A DNA stretch of 34,719 nt. It comes from an uncultured Prolixibacteraceae bacterium (lineage in GTDB: Bacteria > Bacteroidota > Bacteroidia > Bacteroidales > Prolixibacteraceae). Below the pieces are notes generated by a model. It was not told the DNA's origin, made no database searches, and saw nothing but the letters and a program-made list of their open reading frames with translations. The stretch covers positions 1 to 34,719 of the forward strand of contig CAIPKZ010000345.1 of the NCBI GenBank assembly GCA_903865775.1, given 5' to 3'. Of this stretch, positions 1 to 8,665 are shown piece by piece (the first letter of the stretch is position 1; each line of letters starts with the position of its first letter). The position numbers were made by a program, and so were the translations under genes.

Positions 1-705
1 CCTTTAACCATTGGACTTATAGGCAGTTTTCACTGCATTGGAATGTGCGGCCCGATTGTAGTTGCTCTTCCACTTAAAAAACACAATTTGGTATCCAAAA
101 TATCCGGAGCCATTTTGTATAATTCGGGACGTGTTTTAACCTACAGCATGTTAGGGATACTTTTTGGTATGCTCGGACGCGGAATTCATCTGGCCGGATT
201 TCAGCAATGGACATCCATTCTGCTTGGTGCAGCAATGATCACAAGCGTTTTGTTCCCATTCGTATTCAAGGAAAAGATCACCATAGCGGGTTTATTCAGC
301 GGATTTGCTGCCCGCCTCATTCTCAAACTGAAAAAATTATTTACTGACCGATCCTATTTTTCGCTTTTTATGATTGGGTTGCTTAACGGATTACTGCCTT
401 GTGGCCTGGTTTATGTGGCAATTGCCGGTGCTATTAACACCGGAACAGTAATATCCGGGGCACTTTTTATGATGCTGTTCGGGATTGGAACCATCCCGCT
501 GCTTTTAACGGCCACACTTGCCAGCGATGCAATCGGACAGCGCGTCCGGAGTAAAATGCAACGGATAGTACCCTATTTCGTATTCTTCCTTGGTGTCCTT
601 TTTATACTTCGTGGAATGTCGCTAGGGATTCCGTATGTCAGTCCGACATTGGAAAAGCTTGCACCTAAAGAAGTGATGATTGAAAAAGGAAGTTGCTGTA
701 AATAA
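1..705 (+). CDS. DsbD_2 / TauE-SafE-like membrane protein (5' truncated)
   Basis: The frame is open from base 1, so the start lies outside the window and 234 residues are visible. The visible N-terminus carries an HCIGMCGP motif (residues 11-18 of the visible part), typical of the DsbD_2 family often labelled sulfite exporter TauE/SafE. A second half-motif, NGLLPCGLVY, lies about 120 residues later. Several hydrophobic segments indicate a polytopic inner-membrane protein, and the C-terminus ends in a GSCCK tail. Paired Cys-containing repeats in this family are linked to metal or thiol transfer during cytochrome assembly. The SCO and oxidase genes downstream suggest a role in copper delivery or oxidase maturation, but that is inference. 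The 387-base gap to the next gene means co-transcription is not certain. Confidence 0.8.
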   Translation, partial: PLTIGLIGSFHCIGMCGPIVVALPLKKHNLVSKISGAILYNSGRVLTYSMLGILFGMLGRGIHLAGFQQWTSILLGAAMITSVLFPFVFKEKITIAGLFSGFAARLILKLKKLFTDRSYFSLFMIGLLNGLLPCGLVYVAIAGAINTGTVISGALFMMLFGIGTIPLLLTATLASDAIGQRVRSKMQRIVPYFVFFLGVLFILRGMSLGIPYVSPTLEKLAPKEVMIEKGSCCK

Positions 706-1092
706 AAATTGATATCGAAAACTAAGTCCTTCAGGAAGGGTGAATCAAAAATAAGTGTAAATTGAGCACAAATTTTGAAAGAAGAAGCTAACAAGTCCCG
801 ACCGTTATATTCAGGATGGAATTTGATTCGTTACAATGTCAAAACTTAATCGGAGCAAATCGTGTGATTTTCAGGATTTATCCCTGTAAATTTCTGTTGG
901 ATTGAGCTCGAAGACAAAAAAAGACAGGAAAATTCAGCATTGCATAAACAATCAGTGCGTTTTGGGGTTTCTTAGGGAATAACAATTCTTACAAGAAAAC
1001 AAGAAATAAGTAAGAAAGATGGTCGTTTTTCCCGGATCAATTGACCGGTTCGACGAGCACGTTAACAGATGATTTGAAAACCAAAAGTCAAG
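706..1092. other. Intergenic region without a recognised gene
   Basis: This 387-base gap lies between the DsbD_2-like gene and the SCO gene. I see no good open frame and no clear TAnnTTTG promoter element. A very short CCTTC/GAAGG hairpin near 730-741 has no U-tract. The promoter for the oxidase operon is probably here but I cannot place it. Confidence 0.4.
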
Positions 1093-1977
1093 ATGAGTCA
1101 AAGTCAGAATAAAGGTATGCTCTATAATTTCCATTCACCGAATGAATCTTCACCTACGACTGGTTCGATTTTTCGCATCTTTTTCGTGAAATCCTTTCCT
1201 TTGCTTATCTGTTTTGTACTTCTCTCCGGAATAAATCTTTTTGGACAAAAAGCATTTGATGACAAAACAAAAGATGCTGAAATTGGCATTGTTGAGCATT
1301 TGGATAAATATCTTCCAAAAGACATTTTCCTGATTGATGAAAATAATCAACGGGTTTGCCTCACTGACCTGATCGACAAACCAACCGTTATCAATTGGGT
1401 ATATTTCCGTTGCCCCGGAATTTGCAGTCCGCTCATGGAAGGACTTGCAAATGTGATGGATCAGTCAGATTTGGTTCCAGGAGTTGATTATCAGGTTTTT
1501 ACTATCAGTTTCGATCCACAGGAAAACATTGATCTGGGACTCCTGAAAAAAGCCAATTACCTGAAACTGGTCAATAAAAAAGAAACCATCGCAAAAGGAT
1601 GGAAATTTTTTGTTTCTGACACACTAAGTATTGAGAAAGGTACAAACACCACAGGTTTTAAATACAAAAGAACAGGTAAGGATTACGCGCATGCCGCAGC
1701 ATTAACAGTTGTCAGCCCGAAAGGGAAAATCACCCGTTATCTGACCGGAATTTATTTTTTGCCATTCGATTTTAAGATGGCAATTATTGAATCCTCCAAA
1801 GGCTTATCGTCGCCAACCATCACCAAGATTATGCAGTATTGCTTTGCTTACGATCCGGTTGGTAAGGCTTATGTACTTAATGTTACCAAGATTTCAGGAA
1901 CATTAATTCTATTCGTAGCCGTGCTATTTTTCCTGATACTGATTTTCAAACCAAAAAGAAAAAAAATAAATAAATAG
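1093..1977 (+). CDS. SCO1/SenC family copper chaperone
   Basis: This is a 294-residue thioredoxin-fold protein that supplies copper to the CuA centre of cytochrome oxidase. The copper-binding CPGIC motif is at residues 107-111 and the distal His ligand is probably H200 in DYAHAAAL. A hydrophobic segment at about 29-50 looks like a signal or anchor. Unlike many SCO proteins there is also a C-terminal transmembrane helix at about 264-286 followed by a Lys-rich tail, so the domain is probably periplasmic and held at one or both ends. The start is uncertain: ATG at 1093 gives the full length, and ATG at 1117 would remove eight residues. The gene ends 9 bases before subunit I, so it is likely the first gene of the oxidase operon. 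Confidence 0.9.
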   Translation: MSQSQNKGMLYNFHSPNESSPTTGSIFRIFFVKSFPLLICFVLLSGINLFGQKAFDDKTKDAEIGIVEHLDKYLPKDIFLIDENNQRVCLTDLIDKPTVINWVYFRCPGICSPLMEGLANVMDQSDLVPGVDYQVFTISFDPQENIDLGLLKKANYLKLVNKKETIAKGWKFFVSDTLSIEKGTNTTGFKYKRTGKDYAHAAALTVVSPKGKITRYLTGIYFLPFDFKMAIIESSKGLSSPTITKIMQYCFAYDPVGKAYVLNVTKISGTLILFVAVLFFLILIFKPKRKKINK

Positions 1978-1986
1978 TTTCGATTT

Positions 1987-3600
1987 ATGCAAACAGCAAC
2001 TCACATTCCACACGATGTAAATTACCTCGATTACAAGGGGAAATACAAGGGAATATTCGCCTGGATTTTTTCGACTGATCACAAACGCATCGCCCTTTTG
2101 TACATGTATTCCATGTTGGTCATGTTCGTATTTGGCGTTGTCCTTGGATTGGCCATGAAACTTGAATTGATTGCTCCGGGAAGAACCATTATGGGACCTC
2201 AGACCTACAATTCCGTATTCACCGTTCATGGTGTAATCATGATCTTTATGATTGTGATTCCCGGACTACCAGCCGTTTTTGGCAACTTCATGCTACCAAT
2301 AATGATTGGTGCAAAAGATGTTGCATTTCCAAAAGTGAACCTTTTGTCATGGTACTTTTATGTTGCCGGAGCATTTCTGGTTATCGCATCGGTACTTTTT
2401 GGCAACGGAACTCCTGATACCGGATGGACCTTTTACGCACCATACAGTTTTAAAACTGGCACCAATCTGTTGCCTGCTATATTTGGTGCATTTATTTTAG
2501 GATTTTCGTCCATCTTAACCGGACTGAACTTTATAGTGACTATTCACCGCATGCGTGCTCCGGGCATGACCTGGTTTAAGATGCCCCTGTTCCCCTGGTC
2601 GCTCTATGGAACAGCATGGATTCAGCTTCTGGCAACACCGGTAGTTGGAATCACTCTTGTTTTAGTGGCTCTGGAACGAATTTTTGGTATCGGTGTTTTT
2701 GATCCGGCATTAGGCGGCGACCCGGTATTGTACCAGCATTTGTTCTGGATTTATTCCCACCCGGCAGTTTATGTGATGATACTTCCGGCAATGGGCGCAA
2801 TATCTGAAATTATCCCAACCTTCTCGCAAAAACACATTTTTGGTTACAAAGCCATCATTGCATCTACGCTGGGAATCGCTTTTGTCGGTTATTTCGTTTG
2901 GGGCCATCATATGTTTACCTCCGGAATGAGCGGAACAGCACAATATACCTTTTCAGTCCTTACTTTTTTGGTTGCTATTCCAAGTGCAATAAAAGTATTC
3001 AACTGGATTTCGACCATGCACAAAGGTTCCATTAACCCTGATATTCCTTTCCTTTGGGCAGTGACTTTCATTTTTGTTTTCATGATCGGAGGTTTCTCCG
3101 GATTGGTCCTGGGTGCTTTGGCAACCAATGTTTATGTGCATGATACCGCTTTCGTCGTGGCGCATTTTCACTTTATTGTTTTTGGAGGTGTTGGTTTTGC
3201 ATTTTTTGGTGCCATTCATTATTGGTTCCCAAAAATGTTTGGACGTATGTACGACAAAGCATGGGCCAAAATGGGCTGGGCATTTTTCACCGTAGGTTTT
3301 CTTACCTTATATTCGCCGATGTTTTACCTTGGAATGATGGGTATGCCCCGGCGTTATTACGATTATCTTCCTGAATTCCATGCTGCAAATATTCTGTCAT
3401 CGCTGGGCTCATGGGTAATGACCTTTGGTTTGCTGATTATCGTCATCAACCTGTTCCGTTCTGCAAAAATCGGTGCAGTTGCTGAAATTAATCCCTGGAA
3501 TGGGAAAACGCTGGAATGGACTGTGCCCTCTCCTCCTCCGGTTGAAAATTTTGATGAAATACCGGTTTACGGTGAAAAAGACGGACCTTACGAATATTAA
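1987..3600 (+). CDS. ctaD: Cytochrome c oxidase subunit I (A2-type haem-copper oxidase)
   Basis: This is the 537-residue catalytic subunit with twelve expected membrane helices. It reduces O2 at a haem a3-CuB centre. Ligands visible are H81 and H395 (low-spin haem), H258, H307 and H308 (CuB) and H393 (haem a3). Y262 in HPAVY is the expected cross-linked tyrosine. The usual helix VI glutamate is absent: the sequence reads IYSHPAVY, the YS motif of A2-type oxidases such as the Rhodothermus marinus caa3 enzyme. D111 at the D-channel entry and K336 of the K-channel (AIKVFNW) are kept. It lies 9 bases after the SCO gene and 17 bases before subunit III, inside one operon. The A2 assignment rests on the motif. 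Confidence 0.98.
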   Translation: MQTATHIPHDVNYLDYKGKYKGIFAWIFSTDHKRIALLYMYSMLVMFVFGVVLGLAMKLELIAPGRTIMGPQTYNSVFTVHGVIMIFMIVIPGLPAVFGNFMLPIMIGAKDVAFPKVNLLSWYFYVAGAFLVIASVLFGNGTPDTGWTFYAPYSFKTGTNLLPAIFGAFILGFSSILTGLNFIVTIHRMRAPGMTWFKMPLFPWSLYGTAWIQLLATPVVGITLVLVALERIFGIGVFDPALGGDPVLYQHLFWIYSHPAVYVMILPAMGAISEIIPTFSQKHIFGYKAIIASTLGIAFVGYFVWGHHMFTSGMSGTAQYTFSVLTFLVAIPSAIKVFNWISTMHKGSINPDIPFLWAVTFIFVFMIGGFSGLVLGALATNVYVHDTAFVVAHFHFIVFGGVGFAFFGAIHYWFPKMFGRMYDKAWAKMGWAFFTVGFLTLYSPMFYLGMMGMPRRYYDYLPEFHAANILSSLGSWVMTFGLLIIVINLFRSAKIGAVAEINPWNGKTLEWTVPSPPPVENFDEIPVYGEKDGPYEY

Positions 3601-3617
3601 TCAACGGATACTATTTT

Positions 3618-4238
3618 ATGGAACATGTAACACAACATTCAGATCCGCATTACGATCAGGAAGCATCCAAATTGGGAATGTGGCTTTTTATATTCACTGA
3701 ACTGCTCCTGTTTGGCGGCTTGTTCATTGTTTATTCCATTTACCGGTTTTTAAATCCGGAAGCATTTCAACTTGCCGGAAATGAATTGAATCCTGTGATC
3801 GGAACAATTAATACCATCATTTTGCTGGTAAGCAGTATGACCATTGCCATGGCGACTTCGTCACTGCAAAAGAAGAACAAGGGATTAACCATTCTTTTGC
3901 TCGAAATCACTATTATGCTGGCATTGGTATTCCTGATCAACAAATATTTCGAATGGGGAGTCAAATTTGATCATGGAATCTGGCCCGGATCTCAACATTT
4001 GATCAATGACATGAGTAAAGGCGAAATTCTGTTCTTCGGACTTTATTTTGTAATGACCGGTCTGCATGCCCTGCATATTATTATCGGAATGATTATCATT
4101 ATTGTGGCATTAAAGAGAGTTCAGAAAGGAACAGTTCATGCCGATCGCCCGTCGTTACTCGAAAATGCAGGATTGTACTGGCATTTGGTTGATTTGATCT
4201 GGATATTCCTGTTCCCATTGTTCTATTTAATACACTAA
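3618..4238 (+). CDS. ctaE: Cytochrome c oxidase subunit III
   Basis: This 206-residue membrane protein stabilises subunit I of the oxidase. About five hydrophobic helices are visible (roughly 21-43, 61-82, 89-108, 136-165, 185-204), matching the shorter five-helix subunit III of prokaryotic oxidases rather than the seven-helix mitochondrial form. Family features include FTELLLFGG near the N-terminus, GLHALHIIIG at 148-157 and GLYWHLVDLIWIFLF near the C-terminus. It follows subunit I by 17 bases and precedes subunit IV by 16 bases. Confidence 0.96.
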   Translation: MEHVTQHSDPHYDQEASKLGMWLFIFTELLLFGGLFIVYSIYRFLNPEAFQLAGNELNPVIGTINTIILLVSSMTIAMATSSLQKKNKGLTILLLEITIMLALVFLINKYFEWGVKFDHGIWPGSQHLINDMSKGEILFFGLYFVMTGLHALHIIIGMIIIIVALKRVQKGTVHADRPSLLENAGLYWHLVDLIWIFLFPLFYLIH

Positions 4239-4254
4239 GAAAAAGCATTTCAAG

Positions 4255-4539
4255 ATGGAAAAAGAAAAACATCATATCGTACCCTACAAAGTATATATCT
4301 ATATTCTGGTGGCTCTGATCGCGCTGACTTTTGGATCAATTGGGATTGTACATCTTAACCTTGGCGGTTATTCAGTATTAGGCGCATTAGTCTTTTCGAC
4401 AGTAAAATCAATTATTGTCTTGGCGATTTTCATGCACCTTAAATTTGATCAACCATTTCTCCGGATCATGGTTGGATTTGTAGCCCTGGTTTTCTCTGCG
4501 GTTATTTTTATTACATTTTTAGATTACTATTTCAGATAA
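4255..4539 (+). CDS. Cytochrome c oxidase subunit IV (small prokaryotic subunit)
   Basis: This 94-residue protein has three predicted membrane helices (about 12-32, 38-58, 68-91). The FMHLKFD segment at the end of helix 2 is typical of the prokaryotic subunit IV / CyoD-like family, which helps assembly or stability of the CuB site. It is placed between subunits III and II with gaps of 16 and 5 bases, so it belongs to the oxidase operon. Confidence 0.9.
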   Translation: MEKEKHHIVPYKVYIYILVALIALTFGSIGIVHLNLGGYSVLGALVFSTVKSIIVLAIFMHLKFDQPFLRIMVGFVALVFSAVIFITFLDYYFR

Positions 4540-4544
4540 AAGCT

Positions 4545-5489
4545 ATGTATATCTTATCCAATACAGTTAATGCATCCAATTTTGTGACCGGAGTCGACAA
4601 AGCATTTTTCATTATCATGGGAATTTCCTTTGTTTTTCTGATCGGTCTCACTTTCGCTATGTTGTACTTCATTTACAAATACAATAAAAAGAGAAATCCC
4701 GTCGCAACTCAAATTAAAGGAAGTACAAAGCTCGAAATTATCTGGACGGTAATTCCTACCATTCTGGTGATGGTGATGTTCTATTATGGATGGGCCGGCT
4801 GGGCTCCCATGCGCACAGCTCCCAAGGATAGTTTTAATATTACCATTACCGGACGAATGTGGAATTACACCTTTCAGTATGAAAACGGTAAGAACACTGA
4901 TACGCTTTATGTTCCAATGAATAAAGCGGTCAAAATGAAACTGATTTCGCTTGATGTGATTCATGGTTTTTACATTCCGGCGTTCCGTATCAAAGAGGAT
5001 GTCGTACCCGGAAGAGAAAAAATGGCCTGGTTTATTGCCCAGAAAGAAGGAAGTTTTGAATTATTCTGCTCCGAATACTGCGGAATGAACCATTCGTATA
5101 TGTACACCTATGTAAAAGTTCTTCCAGAAGATCAATTCAATAAATGGTATATCGACACTGTTAAACATGTTGAAGTTGCAGTCGGCTCTCCAATGGCCAC
5201 CGGAAAACGGATCATGAAAAACATCGGCTGCTTTGCATGTCATTCAGTGGACGGATCAAAACTTGTAGGCCCATCATTTAAAGGAATTTATGGCCATCAG
5301 GTTGCAGTTAACACCGGAGGAAATGATCGCGAAGTTACCGTTGATGATGAATACATCAAACGTTCGATATATGAACCCAATGCCGATGTGGTAAAAGGGT
5401 TTAATAAAGGTTTGATGCAACCGTATAAAGGACAGCTTTCCGAGGATGACATCAAACAAATTACTGAATACCTGAAGACACTTAAATGA
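4545..5489 (+). CDS. ctaC: Cytochrome c oxidase subunit II with fused cytochrome c (caa3 type)
   Basis: This 314-residue subunit accepts electrons and passes them to subunit I. Two N-terminal helices (about 20-45 and 64-88) precede a periplasmic cupredoxin domain. All CuA ligands are visible: H140, C175, E177, C179, H183 and M186, the last five in CSEYCGMNHSYM. A C-terminal cytochrome c domain (about 215-314) has the haem motif CFACH at 229-233 and probable axial M291 in GLMQPYKGQLS. The fusion makes this a caa3 enzyme that can carry its own electron donor. The stop overlaps the start of the haem O synthase gene by four bases (ATGA), indicating translational coupling. Subunit II comes last among the subunits, unlike the common II-I-III order. 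Confidence 0.97.
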   Translation: MYILSNTVNASNFVTGVDKAFFIIMGISFVFLIGLTFAMLYFIYKYNKKRNPVATQIKGSTKLEIIWTVIPTILVMVMFYYGWAGWAPMRTAPKDSFNITITGRMWNYTFQYENGKNTDTLYVPMNKAVKMKLISLDVIHGFYIPAFRIKEDVVPGREKMAWFIAQKEGSFELFCSEYCGMNHSYMYTYVKVLPEDQFNKWYIDTVKHVEVAVGSPMATGKRIMKNIGCFACHSVDGSKLVGPSFKGIYGHQVAVNTGGNDREVTVDDEYIKRSIYEPNADVVKGFNKGLMQPYKGQLSEDDIKQITEYLKTLK

Positions 5490-6355
5490 CAAAGGCTAAT
5501 TTATTATCCTGGATAAAAATAATAGCAGAACTGGGCAAAGCACGAATATCTTTGCCCATTGCTATTTCTGCACTTACCGGATATGCCCTGAAAACCAATC
5601 TATTCGACGGGCAGGCATGGATGCTGATGACCGGTGTGTTTTTGATGTCGTGCAGTTCGGGAGCGATCAATCATCTTCAGGAATACAAGACCGACGCCTT
5701 GATGCCACGCACTAAAAACAGGCCTATTCCCTCCGGAAAAATCTCGCCTAAAGGTGCGTTTTGGGTAGCTTTTTCATTTTTTGCTTACGGCGCATTTATT
5801 TTGATCGCCAATTTCCCAATCATCGTATTTCTCACCAGTTTACTGACATTGCTTTCATACAACGTAATTTATACTCCACTAAAAAAAGTGACTGCTTTTG
5901 CTGTTGTTCCTGGTTCACTGGTTGGTGCTTTGCCGCCCTACATTGGGTGGTTTGCCGGTGGTGGCGACTGGATGAACGGAGATATTTTCTGGGTAGCACT
6001 CTTCTTTTTTATCGGCCAGATTCCACATTTCTGGTTGTTGCTGCTCATGTTTGGCAAAGAATATGAACTGGCCGGTTTTCCAAGCCTTCATTCTGTTTTT
6101 AACGACAACCAAATCAAACGACTAAGTTTTACCTGGATTTTGGCCACCATATCCACGGCTATCGTGGTTTCGCTGGAAGTTCTTCAGGGGAGTGTTTTAA
6201 TGTTTTTTCTGCTGATCTATATTTTTTATGTCCTGTTTTCTTTATCCGGAAGTATTATCATCAAGCAAGACATAAAAGCTCGTGCGGCATTTTTTAAATT
6301 AAATTTCCTGTACCTGCTGATGATGATCATTCTGATTGCTGACAGTCTATTCTAA
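5486..6355 (+). CDS. ctaB: Protohaem IX farnesyltransferase (haem O synthase)
   Basis: This 289-residue UbiA-family prenyltransferase adds a farnesyl group to haem b to give haem O, the first step towards the haem A of caa3 oxidases. The prenyl-diphosphate binding motif runs from N62 to G84 and includes D70, M73, R75, T76 and R79; the first acidic position is Glu (E66) where Asp is more common. YTPLKK and the GKEYELAGFPSLHSV loop match later family motifs. About eight to nine hydrophobic helices are visible. It overlaps the subunit II gene by four bases. No haem A synthase (CtaA) is seen in the window. Confidence 0.95.
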   Translation: MTKANLLSWIKIIAELGKARISLPIAISALTGYALKTNLFDGQAWMLMTGVFLMSCSSGAINHLQEYKTDALMPRTKNRPIPSGKISPKGAFWVAFSFFAYGAFILIANFPIIVFLTSLLTLLSYNVIYTPLKKVTAFAVVPGSLVGALPPYIGWFAGGGDWMNGDIFWVALFFFIGQIPHFWLLLLMFGKEYELAGFPSLHSVFNDNQIKRLSFTWILATISTAIVVSLEVLQGSVLMFFLLIYIFYVLFSLSGSIIIKQDIKARAAFFKLNFLYLLMMIILIADSLF

Positions 6356-6365
6356 ATTAATGACC

Positions 6366-6384
6366 AGTTTCACTGCCCGAAACT
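6366..6384. terminator. Weak hairpin between convergent genes
   Basis: AGTTTC and GAAACT form a 6-base stem with a 7-base loop in the 37-base gap between ctaB (plus) and the histidine kinase gene (minus). It could end transcription from both sides, but the stem is short and the T-rich tract is poor. Confidence 0.3.
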
Positions 6385-6392
6385 CTCATATT

Positions 6393-7997
6393 TTAGAATT
6401 GCACCCGGCTTTTTTGATTTTTCAGATAGAAGTTGATTATTGAAACCAACAAATCTTGCTTTATCGGCTTGCTGATATATTCATCACAACCGGCATCCAA
6501 GGCTTTTCTTTTATCTTCCAGAGTGGAGTACGCCGTTTGAATAATCACTTTCACTTCTGAATCAACTGACTTAATCATTCTTGTTGCCTCAAATCCGGTC
6601 ATATCAGGCAATCGAATATCCATGAGCACCAGCTGAATTTTTTGTTTCGAACAGATATCAGCTGCTGCCCTACCCGATTGAGTATGAATAAATGACAAAC
6701 CGATCCCGGAAAGAATCTCTTTTAAATACTCCGCAGTATATTCATCATTTTCTACAATCAAAACCAAAGCATTCTGAGGCTCAACCAACAATTCCACTTG
6801 TCTGATAACCTTTGCTGCAACAGGTTTTTCACTTAAATCATATGGCACGGTAAAACAAAAAGAACAGCCATCATTGATTTCCGATTCAAGCCAGATTTTA
6901 CCACCCATCAGATCGAGAAAACCATGAACAATGGAAAGACCTAATCCGGTTCCGCCAAATAAGCGTGCGTGATCACTATTGGCTTTCAGAAAGGGTCTGA
7001 AAATATCAGAATGTTTTGCTTTTTCGATGCCTATGCCAGTATCCGAAACATAGAAATACAACTCATTATTGCCGCTAAAAGAACAACCAACTTCTATCGT
7101 TCCTTCCAAGGTGAACTTAAACGCATTCCTCACCAGATTCATGAGTATTTGTTTCAATTTTGCCGTATCGATAGACACTTCAAGAAGATTAACTTCTGCG
7201 GAAACTTTTAGTTGAAACTCGACTTCAGTTTTATTTTGCCGGATCTGATACTCATGAAATAGTATTTCCATTTCAGCAAAAAAAGTACTCATCGTACAAT
7301 CTTCAGGATTGGATTGCATCTGACCCGCTTCAATCCGTGCAATATTCAGAATATCATCAATGATTTCAAGCAAATCAGCACCTTTTTCTTTAATGATTCC
7401 AGCATATTTAATCAATCTTTCCTCATCGTAGAAATACTCAGGCAGCAAGTCAGCAAAACCCATGATGGCGTTCATGGGGGTACGGATCTCATGGCTCATG
7501 TTCTGCAAAAAAGCAGTTTTCAACCGGTCATTTTCTTCAGCCTTCTCTTTTGAAGCAATCAGCTCATTCTCGAACTTCTTACGTTCAGTAATATCCCGGA
7601 TAACACCCTGCATCTGTCCATTTTGCCAAAATATGACACTCATTTCTGCAGCAAAACAAGAACGGTCTTTACGAACCAGAATCATTTCGGACACTCCCGT
7701 TGCTCCCTGAATTATAAAATCTTTGCTGGATAGAATTTGGTCCGGATTATCGATCTGTAATAAATCCTTCAGACTGAGTTTGAGTAATTCATCTTTGGTA
7801 TAGCCCAACATCGTGCACCCACATTGATTCATCTCAAGGTAGCTGCCGAAACTATCCGAAATAAAAATACCATCGGAGGCCAGCTCAAACAAAGATTCAA
7901 ATTTAATTTTACTCTCCTCCGCCAGTTTTAACAAAGCCATTTTTTCGGCTTCAAGTTTCCGTATTTCCTGGATCAAATCTCTGCTCTGATTCTGCAT
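6393..7997 (-). CDS. Soluble PAS hybrid histidine kinase with C-terminal receiver
   Basis: With the start at 7997 the protein is 534 residues. A short coiled coil (about 5-30) leads into a PAS domain (about 32-141), a HisKA domain with SHEIRTP and phospho-acceptor H169, a HATPase domain (N291 in the N-box; DTGIGI and GGTGLGL G-boxes), and a receiver domain with acceptor D460 in LMDIRLP and K510 in ISKP. There is no membrane helix or signal peptide, so it should sense a cytoplasmic signal through PAS. No DNA-binding output is present, so a separate partner is expected and none is adjacent. The frame stays open upstream to 8195, but those 66 residues read like translated non-coding DNA (Cys, Phe, Ile rich, no domain), so I chose the inner ATG. 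The PAS ligand is not evident. Confidence 0.92.
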   Translation of the reverse strand: MQNQSRDLIQEIRKLEAEKMALLKLAEESKIKFESLFELASDGIFISDSFGSYLEMNQCGCTMLGYTKDELLKLSLKDLLQIDNPDQILSSKDFIIQGATGVSEMILVRKDRSCFAAEMSVIFWQNGQMQGVIRDITERKKFENELIASKEKAEENDRLKTAFLQNMSHEIRTPMNAIMGFADLLPEYFYDEERLIKYAGIIKEKGADLLEIIDDILNIARIEAGQMQSNPEDCTMSTFFAEMEILFHEYQIRQNKTEVEFQLKVSAEVNLLEVSIDTAKLKQILMNLVRNAFKFTLEGTIEVGCSFSGNNELYFYVSDTGIGIEKAKHSDIFRPFLKANSDHARLFGGTGLGLSIVHGFLDLMGGKIWLESEINDGCSFCFTVPYDLSEKPVAAKVIRQVELLVEPQNALVLIVENDEYTAEYLKEILSGIGLSFIHTQSGRAAADICSKQKIQLVLMDIRLPDMTGFEATRMIKSVDSEVKVIIQTAYSTLEDKRKALDAGCDEYISKPIKQDLLVSIINFYLKNQKSRVQF

Positions 7998-8440
7998 ATT
8001 GATTAATTTAATATACCAGTGAATATTGAATACTGATTCCTCGGATGCATTAAGTTGAATGAAATGAATGAGTTGTATTGTAAAACTGAAACATGGATTC
8101 ACTAAGGATTTACAAGTGTTTTCTGTTTCACAAATTTTCTGCCGCAAAAAATACAATAAAAAAATCAAACGAGAGCCATTAAACAAAAAAATCAAATGGA
8201 TTGATAAAAAATAATACTTTCAATCATCGGATTTTGACAAATGAATAAAAGGAAAAGATCAGTTTAAAAACCTGACAACTGGACATTACTTCATGATTGC
8301 CTATCAAAAACCTAAATTACAAATGATTAGAAAAAAGTTGATATGAAAGGCTTTATTTACACGAAACATTGAATTCAAAACTTAATGTTTAATAGCAATA
8401 ATCTTAATATTCAATTAACACCTTTTCGTCGTTTCGGGAA
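7998..8440. other. AT-rich intergenic region upstream of the histidine kinase
   Basis: This stretch is AT-rich and has no convincing coding frame. It should hold the promoter of the minus-strand kinase, but no good TAnnTTTG match was found on that strand. Confidence 0.4.
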
Positions 8441-8448
8441 TACATTTG
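8441..8448 (+). promoter_or_regulatory. Candidate -7 promoter element (TACATTTG)
   Basis: TACATTTG is an exact match to the Bacteroidota -7 consensus TAnnTTTG. No strong -33 TTTG is seen at the usual distance. A start about 7-8 bases downstream would give a transcript of about 110 bases ending at the terminator at 8524-8564. Confidence 0.5.
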
Positions 8449-8490
8449 TATCGAAACAAAGTTCATAAGTTTGTTTGATTAGTTTTAAAG

Positions 8491-8517
8491 GTTTAGTTAG
8501 TTTAGTTGGTTTAGTTA
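8491..8517 (+). repeat. Three tandem 9-base repeats GTTTAGTTR
   Basis: The units are GTTTAGTTA, GTTTAGTTG and GTTTAGTTA, directly abutting. A partial fourth unit (GTTTAG) follows after one extra G. They lie just before the terminator hairpin. Confidence 0.85.
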
Positions 8518-8523
8518 GGTTTA

Positions 8524-8564
8524 GGAAAAGGATAGATTTTAGAATCTGTCCTTTTTCCTTTTTA
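8524..8564 (+). terminator. Strong intrinsic terminator
   Basis: The arms 8524-8538 and 8543-8558 pair over about 15 bases with one bulge and one G-U pair around a TTAG loop. A T-tract follows at 8559-8563. No gene ends just before it on the plus strand, which is why a short non-coding transcript is proposed. Confidence 0.8.
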
Positions 8565-8665
8565 TCAAGTGCTCTTACCCAATCCTGATAATCTTATTCA
8601 GGTCATTTTTTTACAATCTGAAATTTTTCAAGGAATAGTTCCTTTTTTTGTATTAATTTGGTCAA

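Larger units (their letters stand above)
8456..8564 (+). ncRNA. Candidate small RNA or transcribed leader with 9-base tandem repeats
   Basis: Between an exact -7 element and a strong intrinsic terminator lies a non-coding stretch of about 110 bases. It contains three perfect or near-perfect 9-base units GTTTAGTTR at 8491-8499, 8500-8508 and 8509-8517, then GGTTTAG. No open frame of useful length is present. It may be an independent small RNA or an attenuated leader of the sugar transferase gene that begins 173 bases after the terminator. Family unknown; the 5' end is inferred. Confidence 0.4.

Noticed and set aside
6393-7997. Oxygen sensor dedicated to the oxidase operon
   Set aside because: The kinase is convergent to the operon, and no haem or flavin ligand in the PAS domain could be recognised.
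7998-8195. N-terminal extension of the histidine kinase from ATG 8195
   Set aside because: The 66 extra residues have no domain, are rich in Cys, Phe and Ile, and precede a natural Met followed by coiled coil and PAS, so they look like translated intergenic DNA.
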